Shown: positions 27,405-36,869 of the stretch, one piece after another
Numbering within the stretch: position 1 is the stretch's first letter
Layout: each line of letters opens with the position of its first letter
DNA from: Catalinimonas alkaloidigena
Lineage (GTDB): Bacteria > Bacteroidota > Bacteroidia > Cytophagales > Cyclobacteriaceae
Length of the DNA: 64,000 nucleotides
Assembly (NCBI RefSeq): GCF_029504655.1
Contig: NZ_JAQFIL010000001.1
Coordinates: forward strand, 5,337,001 to 5,401,000
Direction of reading: 5' to 3'
The notes under the pieces: generated by a model
What the model was told of the DNA's origin: nothing
Database searches by the model: none
Seen by the model: the letters and a program-made list of their open reading frames with translations, nothing else
Position numbers and translations under genes: made by a program

Positions 27405-30400
27405 ATGAACGGAAATGTACCAAAAAGGAGCAAATCTCTGTGGATAACAGCTATCCTGATTTTGTTCAGTTGGGCAGTATTGTATGCTCAAGAAACGCAA
27501 AGAACTGTCTCAGGGACAGTAACTGATGCAGATAATAATGAACCTTTGCCAGGCGTAAATGTGCTGGTTAAAGGGACCACCACCGGAACCATAACTGACA
27601 TAGACGGCAACTACCAATTACAGGTGGGCGATGCAGCGACCTTGGTATTTTCTTCGGTTGGTTATATGTCTGAAGAAGTGAGTATCAGTGGCCAGTCTAC
27701 GATCAACCTGTCCATGACGCCCGATATTCAATCACTGTCCGAAGTGGTGGTGGTCGGTTATGGGGAAAAGAAAAAATCGCATTCCATTGGGGCGGTAGCC
27801 AGCGTGGATGGTGCTGAAATTGACAAAATCCCTACTGCTACCGCTGATCAGGCACTCCTGGGAAAGTTGGCCGGTGTGAATATCAAGACTAACAGTGGCA
27901 ACTCAGGAGAGCCTGCCCGAATTCAAATTAGAGGGCTGTCTTCCATTTCCGCATCAAATTCTCCACTTATTGTCGTAGACGGCTATCCCATTCAGGGAGA
28001 TCTTTCCAGCATCAATATGCAGGATGTGGAATCCATCAACGTCCTGAAAGATGCGGCCTCAGCATCCATTTACGGATCCAGGGCGGGCTCAGGTGTTATT
28101 TTGGTGACTACCAAAAAGGGCCAGGCGGGCAAGGTAGTGATGGAGTATAACTTTTACGGAGGTATCAAAAACGGTATTCGAGACAATCTGAGTAAGAACC
28201 CTTTGTCCGATAACCTCGATAAATTTCCTTCACTCGCCCAATGGAAGGCTTATGTCACTGCACAGGGGGGGAGCGATTTCGACGAGATCAACCTGGCCGA
28301 AAGCTTCGGCACACACACTGACTGGTACGATGAAGTATACAAAACCGGGTCAATCATGAATCACCAGCTTAGCGCCAGAGGAGGCACCGAAAATGTTAAG
28401 TACTTTTTCTCAGGAAACTATGTAGATGATAAAGGCATTGTTTTGACCAACGAATATTCTAAGTATAGCTTCCGAGCCAATGTGGATGTGAAGGCCAATG
28501 ACTGGCTGGAATTTGGCTTAAACTTAAACCCTACTTATAGCACGCGCCGTGACCCGGCAGTGGAAAATCATTCTCTGTTTAGGACAGCTCCCTGGGTACC
28601 ACTTCGCCATAATGCGGCCACTGCCGCCATTACCGGAAAAGAAATTGGCTCCTTTGCCAATGAAAACGACTTTGACATCGGGAGGAACCCTGACTACACC
28701 GGAATCAGGCTCAGAGTGCAAAGTGATTATAACCCAACCGTCTTGCTGAACGACCATTACCTTACTAAAAACAGATTGGAGGGCTTTGCCAACACCTATC
28801 TGAAATTTAAAATTGCAGAAAGCCTGTCGTTCAAAACGAGTTTTGGCGGCTATCTCAATCAATTGGAAGACCAGCGATTTCAGGCCTCAACCACGAGCAG
28901 AACAGGTATCGAGTCCACATTTGCACACTATCAAACTGCGAAAGTCGCCGATTGGTTAAATGAAAATGTTCTGTCTTTTAACAAATCCATTGGCAGCCAT
29001 ACATTGAATGCAATTGCCGGTTTGTCCACCCAGGTTACGAATATTACCCTTTCGGGTGTTGAAGCCAGATACTTTGTCATTGACTATATCCAAACAGTGA
29101 ATGGAGGTCAGCTTTCAGGAGGGCTCGGTTCTACGAGAAGCAAAAGCGCACTGAACTCTATGTTTTTTCGCTTAGACTATGATATGAGCGATAAATACCT
29201 CGTTTCAATTAGTTCACGATGGGATGGTAGTTCCAGATTTGGAGCAAATAATCAATACGGATACTTTCCTTCGGCATCAGTGGGTTGGAGAATCTCCGAA
29301 GAGGGCTTCCTAAGTAATTCCTCTTTTATCGATAACCTCAAACTCAGGGCAAGTATTGGTACTACCGGAAACAATACTATCGGTGATTTCAGCCATATCG
29401 GCCTTCTGGGGATCAACAACAGCATCCTCGGAGGTAATATAGCTACCGGATTTGCTCCAAGTAACATTTCTAATCCGAACCTCGGCTGGGAAAAAACGCG
29501 TGAACTCAATTTTGGTCTGGACCTGGGGGTAATAGACAGCAGAGTGCAGCTACAATTTGACTTTTTCAAGACCTCTACCGAAGACCTTTTGCTGGAGGTG
29601 CCGCTGTCCATGGTTACCGGATATGAGTTTTTCTTAGACAATCAGGGTAAAGTGGAAAACACGGGCTATGAACTCAACCTTACCACCATCAATACCACCG
29701 GTGCTTTATCCTGGTCAAGCAATATTAACTTGTCTCATTATCAAAATGAGCTGGTTGACTTTGGGGGCACAGAAAGACTTATCAACGTGCCGGATCCCAA
29801 ACGTCCCAATGAATTCCTGGCTGAGGTAGGCAGTCCTTTGGTGCAGTACTACGGCTATGTTTCCGATGGCGAAATTCCGTATAGCGCCCATAATACTACC
29901 TGGCCAGTGAACGGAAGCACCGATTTTGTCTTTGCCAAAGATCTAAATGATGATGGTGTGATTGATGAAAATGATAAAACCGTGCTGGGTAGCCCCTACC
30001 CTGATCTGACCTGGGGCTTTACCAATACCCTACAGTACAGGGGACTGGATTTAAGCGTTACCCTGCAGGGCTCTCATGGTGCCGAGATATTTAACATTGA
30101 TTCGTACTACGAAAATTCCCAATATGTCAATGAAGACATCAGTGGGTTTGAGCTTACAGACGCTGACAAAAGCCGCTTGGTAGTCAGATCTCAATCTGAT
30201 TTCAATGTGATGGATGCCTCGTATTTTAGTGTAAGGAACTTAACATTGGGGTATAACCTTCCCCTCAGTTTTTCTGAGCGACTGGGCCTATCGGATTTAA
30301 GAGTGTATTTCACCGGAACCAATCTGTTGTTTATTACTGCAGATGATTATACTGGATTTAATCCGGAAGCCACGACTGAGGCAACCACATTTTCAGGAAC

Positions 30401-30491
30401 CTTTACGAATAACCCATTGGTAACCGGTTATCAGAGAGGAGCGCATCCGGTTCAGCGTGCCCTGGCTATAGGAATCAATGTAAAGTTCTAA
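27405..30491 (+). CDS. SusC-like TonB-dependent outer-membrane transporter
   Basis: A 1028-residue receptor. Signal peptide 1-28 (ending LYA-Q), then a carboxypeptidase-regulatory-like beta domain (about 32-105, GTVTDADNNEPLPGVNVLVKG), a TonB box SEVVVVGYG (about 112-120), plug domain (about 120-245, with GSRAGSGVILVTTKKG) and a 22-strand barrel to the end at KF. It imports oligosaccharides with the SusD partner encoded 14 bases downstream. The position inside the alginate locus makes alginate oligomers the likely cargo. Length and domain order are normal for the SusC/RagA group. The ATG at 27405 gives a proper signal peptide. Confidence 0.95.
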   Translation: MNGNVPKRSKSLWITAILILFSWAVLYAQETQRTVSGTVTDADNNEPLPGVNVLVKGTTTGTITDIDGNYQLQVGDAATLVFSSVGYMSEEVSISGQSTINLSMTPDIQSLSEVVVVGYGEKKKSHSIGAVASVDGAEIDKIPTATADQALLGKLAGVNIKTNSGNSGEPARIQIRGLSSISASNSPLIVVDGYPIQGDLSSINMQDVESINVLKDAASASIYGSRAGSGVILVTTKKGQAGKVVMEYNFYGGIKNGIRDNLSKNPLSDNLDKFPSLAQWKAYVTAQGGSDFDEINLAESFGTHTDWYDEVYKTGSIMNHQLSARGGTENVKYFFSGNYVDDKGIVLTNEYSKYSFRANVDVKANDWLEFGLNLNPTYSTRRDPAVENHSLFRTAPWVPLRHNAATAAITGKEIGSFANENDFDIGRNPDYTGIRLRVQSDYNPTVLLNDHYLTKNRLEGFANTYLKFKIAESLSFKTSFGGYLNQLEDQRFQASTTSRTGIESTFAHYQTAKVADWLNENVLSFNKSIGSHTLNAIAGLSTQVTNITLSGVEARYFVIDYIQTVNGGQLSGGLGSTRSKSALNSMFFRLDYDMSDKYLVSISSRWDGSSRFGANNQYGYFPSASVGWRISEEGFLSNSSFIDNLKLRASIGTTGNNTIGDFSHIGLLGINNSILGGNIATGFAPSNISNPNLGWEKTRELNFGLDLGVIDSRVQLQFDFFKTSTEDLLLEVPLSMVTGYEFFLDNQGKVENTGYELNLTTINTTGALSWSSNINLSHYQNELVDFGGTERLINVPDPKRPNEFLAEVGSPLVQYYGYVSDGEIPYSAHNTTWPVNGSTDFVFAKDLNDDGVIDENDKTVLGSPYPDLTWGFTNTLQYRGLDLSVTLQGSHGAEIFNIDSYYENSQYVNEDISGFELTDADKSRLVVRSQSDFNVMDASYFSVRNLTLGYNLPLSFSERLGLSDLRVYFTGTNLLFITADDYTGFNPEATTEATTFSGTFTNNPLVTGYQRGAHPVQRALAIGINVKF

Positions 30492-30505
30492 AAAGATAGT
30501 TAACG

Positions 30506-31891
30506 ATGAGAAATTCATATAAAAATACCGTACTAATTTGGGGATCTATCATCCTGATGATCGTAGCCCCAGGCTGTAGCGATTTAGATATTCTTCCTGA
30601 GTCTCAAGTGCCCAGCGATGGCTTTTACACTACTGAAGCGGAGATAGGAACCATTGTCGCAGGGATGTATGATGGGCTGCAACGCGTCTATTCAAGAACT
30701 GCCGGGCAACCCGGAGGATTATGGAGTTTAACGGATCTGCGCAGCGATGACATGGGTATAATACTATCCGAAGGCGAGTGGGGCAGGATGGAAAACCTGG
30801 GAATACTGCCATCCAGTGATGTTACCCTAGACTTCTGGAATAGTTCATATGTAACAATTACGAGAGCCAACAATTTGTTGGCAAACCTTGAAGTCGTAAC
30901 GGATGCGGAATTGAAAGACCAGTTCGAAGGAGAAGGGAAGTTCGTCAGAGCGTTGACGTATTTTAACCTGGTAAGATTATTTGGGGAGGTTCCGTTAACG
31001 ACTACGGCAACTACCTCCACCGATGACCTTCCCGAACTTTCACGGCAATCCATTGATGCAGTGTATGTCCAGATTGAAAATGACCTCAGCGATGCGGTTA
31101 ACCTGCTGCCGTCAACTAATGAGGTAGGAAGAGCCACGGCGGGAGCCGCCAAGGGACTGCTGGCCAAGGTATATCTTAACCGGGGTGAACGGACATCAGC
31201 GAAAACACTCTTGGAAGACCTTATGGACGATGGATATGCACTTGAACCCACTGTAGCTGATGTATTCTCCATTGACAATGAGAGCAATAACGAGATTTTG
31301 TTTTCGGTAGGTTACAAGGCAGCATCCAATGGAGAAGGCAATAATTTTGCCTATGATTTCAAAGTCAACTCTATTGGCTTTGTTCCAACCCAGGAGCATA
31401 TGGACCTATCTCCTGCCGGAGCCCGTTATGATGCTACCCTGGCCGTAGTTGGGGTTGAAAATAGAACGATTAAATATGATCCTTCAAATGCGGGTCAGGA
31501 AGACGGCGAGAACGATTGGATTGTGCTGCGGTTCGCTGATATCATTTTAATGTACGCTGAGATATTAAACATTGAAAATGGCTCGGCAAATATGCAACCG
31601 GCTATTGACCAGCTAAACAGAGTGCATGCCAGAGAAGATCTGGAGCCTTATACAGTTGAGGATTTCGCTGATGCAGATGCTTTGGCTGAGGCTATCCGAG
31701 ATGAAAGGCGTTTTGAACTCGCGTTTGAAGGGCATCGGTGGTTTGATTTACAGCGTTATGGTGCAGAAGGCATACAAATTCTATCCGATCATTTGGGCCT
31801 CCAGGTATCGGCAGATGATATGTTACTGCCCATTCCCCAACGGGAGATTGATGTTAGCCAGGGAGCCATCACGCAGAACTCAGGTTACTAA
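30506..31891 (+). CDS. SusD/RagB-like surface glycan-binding lipoprotein
   Basis: A 461-residue lipoprotein with signal peptide and Cys24 (VAPGC) followed by SDLDILPES, the usual SusD N-terminus. The TPR-like helices (for example RALTYFNLVRLFGEVPL; AAKGLLAKVYLNRGE) and the C-terminal RRFELAFEGHRWFDLQRYG block are standard. It ends with QNSGY, as many SusD proteins do. It should bind alginate oligomers and cover the SusC pore. It follows susC by 14 bases, and a strong hairpin follows it at 31918. Ligand assignment is from context. Confidence 0.95.
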   Translation: MRNSYKNTVLIWGSIILMIVAPGCSDLDILPESQVPSDGFYTTEAEIGTIVAGMYDGLQRVYSRTAGQPGGLWSLTDLRSDDMGIILSEGEWGRMENLGILPSSDVTLDFWNSSYVTITRANNLLANLEVVTDAELKDQFEGEGKFVRALTYFNLVRLFGEVPLTTTATTSTDDLPELSRQSIDAVYVQIENDLSDAVNLLPSTNEVGRATAGAAKGLLAKVYLNRGERTSAKTLLEDLMDDGYALEPTVADVFSIDNESNNEILFSVGYKAASNGEGNNFAYDFKVNSIGFVPTQEHMDLSPAGARYDATLAVVGVENRTIKYDPSNAGQEDGENDWIVLRFADIILMYAEILNIENGSANMQPAIDQLNRVHAREDLEPYTVEDFADADALAEAIRDERRFELAFEGHRWFDLQRYGAEGIQILSDHLGLQVSADDMLLPIPQREIDVSQGAITQNSGY

Positions 31892-31917
31892 AGCATTTTT
31901 GAGTAGCTAGAGCGGAA

Positions 31918-31953
31918 AACAGTACCCTTTGATAGTATGTCAAGGGTACTGTT
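31918..31953 (+). terminator. Perfect 12-base stem hairpin behind susD
   Basis: AACAGTACCCTT (31918-31929) and AAGGGTACTGTT (31942-31953) form a perfect stem with a 12-base loop, 27 bases after the susD stop. Only scattered T follow, so it may be a partial terminator or an mRNA-protecting structure that keeps susCD expression higher than the genes downstream. Confidence 0.55.
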
Positions 31954-32002
31954 GTATGTTTCTTTATTACCTAATTTCAAATGAAATAATTTATGGCATA
32001 TA

Positions 32003-32770
32003 ATGGGGGTAACTGATAAGTTCCGACTAGATGGTAAGCTGGCTTTGGTGACCGGCTGCAAAAGGGGAATTGGAAAAGCAATGGCCACCGCCCTTGCAGA
32101 GGCAGGTGCCGATATTATTGGCGTAAGTACCTCACTGGAAAAAAGGGGGAGTGACATTGAAAAAGCCGTCACGGAGCTGGGGCGGAAGTTTAAGGCTTAT
32201 ACTTGCGATTTTAGTGACCGTAGATCTTTGTATGCTTTCATTAAAGAAGTAAAAGAGGACTTTCAGACCATTGATATCCTGGTGAATAATGCGGGAACCA
32301 TAAAACGGGCTCCTGCCGCCGAACACAGCGATGAGCTGTGGGATCAGGTGATTGAAGTCAATCAAAGCGCTCAATTTATCCTCACCAGAGAAATAGGCAA
32401 AGATATGGTGGCAAGAGGCAGTGGAAAAATAGTATTTACCGCCTCTCTACTAACCTTCCGTGGTATCACCGTACCGGGATATGCCGCAAGCAAGGGCGCC
32501 ATTGGCCAGATGACCATGGCTTTCGCCAACGAATGGGCAGCCAGAGGGGTGAACGTAAACGCCATAGCCCCGGGCTATATAAGCACGGATAATACCGAAG
32601 CTTTGAGAAAGGATCCCGCTCGTGCTGATGCAATCCTTTCCAGAATCCCCGCCGGACGTTGGGGAAAGCCCGAAGATTTTGCCGGTCCGATTGTATTTCT
32701 GTGTTCGGATGCTTCCAGCTATATGCATGGTAGCATTCTACTGGTAGACGGAGGCTGGATGGGCCGTTGA
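32003..32770 (+). CDS. kduD: KduD-type SDR: 2-dehydro-3-deoxy-D-gluconate 5-dehydrogenase
   Basis: A 255-residue SDR with TGCKRGIG (17-24), NNAG (95-98), and catalytic Ser148, Tyr160, Lys164 (YAASK). The blocks NEWAARGVNVNAIAPGY and RIPAGRWGKPEDFAGP with the ending VDGGWMGR are the usual KduD signature, distinct from the two SDRs at 20-21.5 kb. KduD converts between 2-keto-3-deoxygluconate and its 2,5-diketo form. The usual partner isomerase KduI was not found in the window, so here it may act as another DEH-related reductase. It stands between susD and the second PL6 gene, and belongs to the alginate locus by context. Confidence 0.85.
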   Translation: MGVTDKFRLDGKLALVTGCKRGIGKAMATALAEAGADIIGVSTSLEKRGSDIEKAVTELGRKFKAYTCDFSDRRSLYAFIKEVKEDFQTIDILVNNAGTIKRAPAAEHSDELWDQVIEVNQSAQFILTREIGKDMVARGSGKIVFTASLLTFRGITVPGYAASKGAIGQMTMAFANEWAARGVNVNAIAPGYISTDNTEALRKDPARADAILSRIPAGRWGKPEDFAGPIVFLCSDASSYMHGSILLVDGGWMGR

Positions 32771-32808
32771 CCCCGGAGTGTCATCCCGACCTTAGCCACT
32801 CGATAAAA

Positions 32809-32824
32809 GCTACGCTGGCGTAGC
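32809..32824. repeat. Short GC-rich hairpin before the second PL6 gene
   Basis: GCTACGC, a 2-base spacer, then GCGTAGC forms a compact stem 37 bases before the ATG at 32862. The sequence just upstream (TGTCATCCCGAC) resembles the start of small dispersed repeats seen in many Bacteroidota genomes. It could be a terminator behind kduD or a repeat fragment. Confidence 0.35.
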
Positions 32825-32856
32825 ATGTATTATGGCTAAATTTTGTAAAATTATAA

Positions 32857-34597
32857 CTGAAATGAAAAACAACCTACTACTCACTATCACAATTCTGCTA
32901 CTACTATTTTCCTGTAACAAAAAGTCAAATACGGAAAGCATCTATGTAAAGAACACTCAAGAACTGAATCAGGCCATTAGCCAGGCAACTGCCGGTGATG
33001 AAATCGTACTGGCCAATGGAGTCTGGCAGAACGTCCAGCTCAAATTTTTTGGTAGGGGCACTAAGAAAAAACCCATCACCCTTCGCGCCGAAACGCTGGG
33101 AGAGGTCTATATAGAAGGACAGTCATATCTGCATTTAGGAGGAGAAAATCTGGTGGTTAGTGGCTTGTACTTCCGAAATGGCTATACCCCCTCCAATGGA
33201 ATTATACGATATAAGATAGGGGCAGACAGTGTTGCCAATCATTGCCGGGTGACCAGTTGCGTCATTGAAAATTTTACACAACCGAACAGATCGGTTAATG
33301 ACCAATGGATTGAGTTCTATGGCAGGCATAATCAGATGGATCACTGTTACATCGCCGGAAAATCAAACGATGGCACCACCCTGATGGTGTATCATGATGG
33401 TAATGAGAATACCAACAATCACCATCAAATAGTCAACAATTATTTTGGTCCGCGTCCCCCAAAAGGCGGACCCAGGGCGGAAACAATACGGCTTGGAGGG
33501 AGCGAAACACAAATGACACCCGGGCGGGTAAATATTTCAAATAACTATTTTGAAGCTTGCAACGGGGAGGTTGAAATCATTTCAGATAAAACGAATTACA
33601 ATTCTTATAAGCACAATATCTTCTATAAGTGTGAAGGCTCCCTGGTACTAAGACATGGTAATTATGCCACCGTTGATGGTAATATTTTCATTGGTGGAGA
33701 TGAATCCGATTTCTACGGCGGCATCAGGCTGGTGAACACCGGCCACTGGATTACCAATAATTATTTCTACAAAATAAAGGGAGCAGAATTCAGGAGCCCC
33801 CTTGCCATCATGAACGGAATTCCAATGACTCCCTTAAACAGATATAAACAAGTGACCGATGCGGTTATCGCCTACAATAGCTGGGTGGACTGTAAATCAC
33901 CCTGGCAGATAGGCATTGGACAGAACAGGGAAAGTGTGAATGTGCTGCCTGCAAGTGAGATCCGCTCAGCCCCTCCTATCCGGACTACCATGGCCAACAA
34001 CCTGATTTATAATACAAAAGCAGATGAAGCTCCGCTGGTCAATCATGATGATATGGATGGCATACTGTTTAAGAATAATATCATTGACAATAATGGCAGT
34101 GAATATACAGCGTTTGACGTGCTCCAAAACAAACGGATAAGAATGAAGCAGGTCAATGAATGGTTGTATGTTCCCGAAGACGTACAAAATGAATTCCTGA
34201 ACGAGGTGTACGAAGGCTATGACTTCGGTAGAATACAACAGGACCTCTTTGGTGCATCAAGAGCGGAAAAAAGCAGGGTTGGCGCCATCAAGCAGCTGGC
34301 AGCCGCTGAAGCATTCCGCATCGACAAGAAACAGTACGGACCGCAATGGTTCTCTCCTGACAAAGCTGTCAATGGGCCCAATGTTCTTACCGCTTCATCG
34401 GCAGAGGGCGAACTGGCCAACATCATTGCTCAGGCCCATCCCGGAGATATAATTGAGCTGAGCGATGAGCTGTATACTATTGACTCTCCCCTCAAAATTG
34501 ACAAGGAAATTAGCATCCGCGCTGCGGGAGAAAACAAAGTACAGCTGGTATTCAAGGGTGAGGAAAATACACCCGCATTTGAAATGCATCCTAAAGG
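32857..34597 (+). repeat. Long direct repeat, left copy (5' part of the PL6 gene)
   Basis: About 1.74 kb closely matches 39251-40985 in the same orientation, differing by scattered point changes and one 6-base deletion. Some parts are nearly base-for-base the same, such as 34420-34551. Similarity falls off abruptly after about 34597, inside the PL6 gene. Confidence 0.8.
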
Positions 34598-35186
34598 TCA
34601 GCTAACCTTAAGCTCGGTTAAGCTAAGTGGAAATGGCAAGAATTACGCTTTTGCCAGCCTGAAAGATAACATGTCCAGCCTTTACAATTTAAGCGTGAAG
34701 AATTCTGAAATATCGGACTTTGATTATGTGCTCAAAGCTTACAAATACTCATTTTCCGAGTACATCAGTTTTAAGTCTACTGTGATCAAAAACTGCCACA
34801 ACGGACTGGAGCTCTCCGCTGAAGATGATGATCAAGGCGAGTACAACGCTGAAAACATGTATATTGTAGACTGTGAATTTGAGAAGGTCGGCCAGAATGT
34901 TATCGACTACTACCGTGGGGGCTATGATGAATCTACTGTCGGCGGGAAGCTGGTGATCAAGGGGAGCACTTTCACCAGGAGCGGCGGCCAGGAGAAAAGT
35001 GGTGTATTGATCAACACCTATGGTATTATCAATGTGGATATATCAAACAACACCTTTATTGACAACCCTGTAGAACTCGTAGCTCGTTTGTGGGGCGCTA
35101 AGAACAATACTGCAGTTGACAATACCATTGAAAATTCTGGTAGAATAATAAGCGAGCATAATCTGCCATTGAAATTAATTTACTAA
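32862..35186 (+). CDS. PL6 family alginate lyase, lipoprotein (copy A of a duplicated pair)
   Basis: Read from ATG 32862 it is 774 residues, with a lipobox LLFSC (Cys18). The ATG at 32832 would add ten residues before the signal peptide and is less likely; the paralogue at 39256 supports the later start. The catalytic beta-helix is about 25-400 with Asn227/228 (SNNYF), Glu236 and Glu238 (NGEVEIIS), Lys243 (SDKT) and Arg264 (VLRHG), the full PL6 set. A second beta-helix covers about 530-770. It should cut alginate on the cell surface. The first 575 residues are almost identical to copy B, but the last 200 are not. It starts a group with a sugar dehydrogenase, a heparinase-type lyase and copy B. 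Confidence 0.9.
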   Translation: MKNNLLLTITILLLLFSCNKKSNTESIYVKNTQELNQAISQATAGDEIVLANGVWQNVQLKFFGRGTKKKPITLRAETLGEVYIEGQSYLHLGGENLVVSGLYFRNGYTPSNGIIRYKIGADSVANHCRVTSCVIENFTQPNRSVNDQWIEFYGRHNQMDHCYIAGKSNDGTTLMVYHDGNENTNNHHQIVNNYFGPRPPKGGPRAETIRLGGSETQMTPGRVNISNNYFEACNGEVEIISDKTNYNSYKHNIFYKCEGSLVLRHGNYATVDGNIFIGGDESDFYGGIRLVNTGHWITNNYFYKIKGAEFRSPLAIMNGIPMTPLNRYKQVTDAVIAYNSWVDCKSPWQIGIGQNRESVNVLPASEIRSAPPIRTTMANNLIYNTKADEAPLVNHDDMDGILFKNNIIDNNGSEYTAFDVLQNKRIRMKQVNEWLYVPEDVQNEFLNEVYEGYDFGRIQQDLFGASRAEKSRVGAIKQLAAAEAFRIDKKQYGPQWFSPDKAVNGPNVLTASSAEGELANIIAQAHPGDIIELSDELYTIDSPLKIDKEISIRAAGENKVQLVFKGEENTPAFEMHPKGQLTLSSVKLSGNGKNYAFASLKDNMSSLYNLSVKNSEISDFDYVLKAYKYSFSEYISFKSTVIKNCHNGLELSAEDDDQGEYNAENMYIVDCEFEKVGQNVIDYYRGGYDESTVGGKLVIKGSTFTRSGGQEKSGVLINTYGIINVDISNNTFIDNPVELVARLWGAKNNTAVDNTIENSGRIISEHNLPLKLIY

Positions 35187-35191
35187 AAAAT

Positions 35192-36856
35192 ATGACTGAA
35201 GCACTCCACCGGACCACTCCTCTGCTGAGCATCGCTTCGATGCTGCTCATTAGCCTATTGACCCGTTGTGAAAGCCCAAAACCATCCGAACGACCACCCT
35301 TTGAAAAGCCAAAATTTATCATACAACTGGACAATACCCGGCTGCTGGTCAGCGAAGTGGCGCGGGATTTGGACCAGCCCTGGGAAGTTGCCTGGGGAGC
35401 GGATGATCATCTGTGGTTCACCGAAAAGAAAGGCAATGTCATGCGCATGAATCCCACCACCGGCCAGGTCAAGAAGGTGCTGAATATACCGGAAGTTTAT
35501 GCCGGAGGAAATACGCCTGGCCTGCTAGGCCTGGCCCTGCACCCGGATTTTAACAATGAGCCCTATGTGTATATGCACTACAACTACCTTGACTCAGCCA
35601 TGGTAAATGAGTTCGACCGCAGGGGAAACCCCAATTACGTAGGAGCCAGGCTGGTGCGGTACAAATATTCTTTTCAGGAAGATACCCTGATCAATCCTGA
35701 ACCGATTTTGCCGAAAATACCGGCGCGTATGGCTCACAACGGATCCCGGCTCACGATAAGTGATGACAGCAAACTCTTTTTTGCCATAGGAGATGTGACC
35801 AATGACCGATATGCGCAGACAGCACTCGGCTTGCCGGGGAAAGTCCTCAGGATGAACCTCGATGGAAGCGTTCCGGACGACAACCCGATCCCCGGCAGTT
35901 ATTTCTACTCGATGGGACATCGGAATCCTCAGGGTCTGGTGGCAGCCAATGGGAAAATTTATTCGTCCGAGCATGGTCCCAATAACGATGATGAGATAAA
36001 CCTGATAGTGCCGGGAGGCAACTATGGATGGCCCTTTGTTGAAGGATATTGTGACAAAGAAAATGAAATGGCTTTCTGTGATTCAATAAGCGTCAACGAG
36101 CCCATCTACACTTGGACCCCCACCATTGCCCCTGCCGGTCTGGACTTTTACCATCACTCAGCCATTCCTGAATGGAAAAACCACCTCATGCTCACCACCC
36201 TGAAGGGAAGAGCCCTGTGGTTATTTGAACTGAATGACTCAGGAGAGAAAATTATCAACGAAAGAATTTATCTGCAGAAGCAGTTCGGTCGCTTGCGGGA
36301 TTTGTGTGTATCTCCTGGCGGCGATGTTTATGTGATTACCAGCAACTCCGACTGGCACATACCCCGCTACGAATGGATGTATGACAACGTCCCTGAGGAA
36401 GGAAATGATCGGGTGCTGAAAATTTCGGTGCTCAGGAAACATGAAGAGGAAAGCTTTAACCACCTGACGGTCTTCACTGAAGCCAGTGAACCCATCCCGG
36501 TGTTTGTGCAGGATAACACGATCCCGGACATCACCGGAGCCCTCCCCTACCGGACCAACTGCGCATCCTGCCACTTGCCCGAAGGAGAAGGAATATCCAA
36601 TTTCACACCACCGCTGCTGGAAACAGAGACCGTAGCTGACAAGACCAAACTGATAGAGACTACCCTTTTCGGCATGTCGGGAGAAATAGAAGTGAAAGGA
36701 AAAAAATACAATGACGTAATGCCAGGATTTGGCGCCAGTCTCAGCAATCAGGAATTGAAAGAAATACTAAACTATGTACGTACCAGCCTTAATAATTACA
36801 GCGATTCCATAAGCATTGCAGAAATTGAGAAGATAAGAAATAGCCGTACTTTCTGA
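35192..36856 (+). CDS. PQQ-dependent sugar dehydrogenase (sorbosone/glucose dehydrogenase type) fused to cytochrome c
   Basis: A 554-residue exported protein. Signal sequence with Cys26 (LLTRC, an unusual lipobox with Arg at -1). Residues about 45-430 form a GSDH-type six-blade propeller: DQPWEVAW, GLLGLALHPDF, HNGSRL, GHRNPQGL and SSEHGPNNDDEIN are family motifs around the PQQ site. From about 440 a c-type cytochrome domain follows, with the haem motif CASCH (457-461) and a likely axial Met in YNDVMPGF. Such fusions oxidise sugars outside the cytoplasm and pass electrons to the respiratory chain. Between two PL6 genes, its substrate may be alginate oligomers or their reducing ends, an inference from position. 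The next gene starts 13 bases downstream. Confidence 0.85.
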   Translation: MTEALHRTTPLLSIASMLLISLLTRCESPKPSERPPFEKPKFIIQLDNTRLLVSEVARDLDQPWEVAWGADDHLWFTEKKGNVMRMNPTTGQVKKVLNIPEVYAGGNTPGLLGLALHPDFNNEPYVYMHYNYLDSAMVNEFDRRGNPNYVGARLVRYKYSFQEDTLINPEPILPKIPARMAHNGSRLTISDDSKLFFAIGDVTNDRYAQTALGLPGKVLRMNLDGSVPDDNPIPGSYFYSMGHRNPQGLVAANGKIYSSEHGPNNDDEINLIVPGGNYGWPFVEGYCDKENEMAFCDSISVNEPIYTWTPTIAPAGLDFYHHSAIPEWKNHLMLTTLKGRALWLFELNDSGEKIINERIYLQKQFGRLRDLCVSPGGDVYVITSNSDWHIPRYEWMYDNVPEEGNDRVLKISVLRKHEEESFNHLTVFTEASEPIPVFVQDNTIPDITGALPYRTNCASCHLPEGEGISNFTPPLLETETVADKTKLIETTLFGMSGEIEVKGKKYNDVMPGFGASLSNQELKEILNYVRTSLNNYSDSISIAEIEKIRNSRTF

Positions 36857-36869
36857 TACTTTCCTGACT

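Noticed and set aside
30688..31287. 199-codon minus-strand frame opposite susD
   Set aside because: Lies fully inside a well-supported SusD gene; Ser-rich antisense shadow with no domain.
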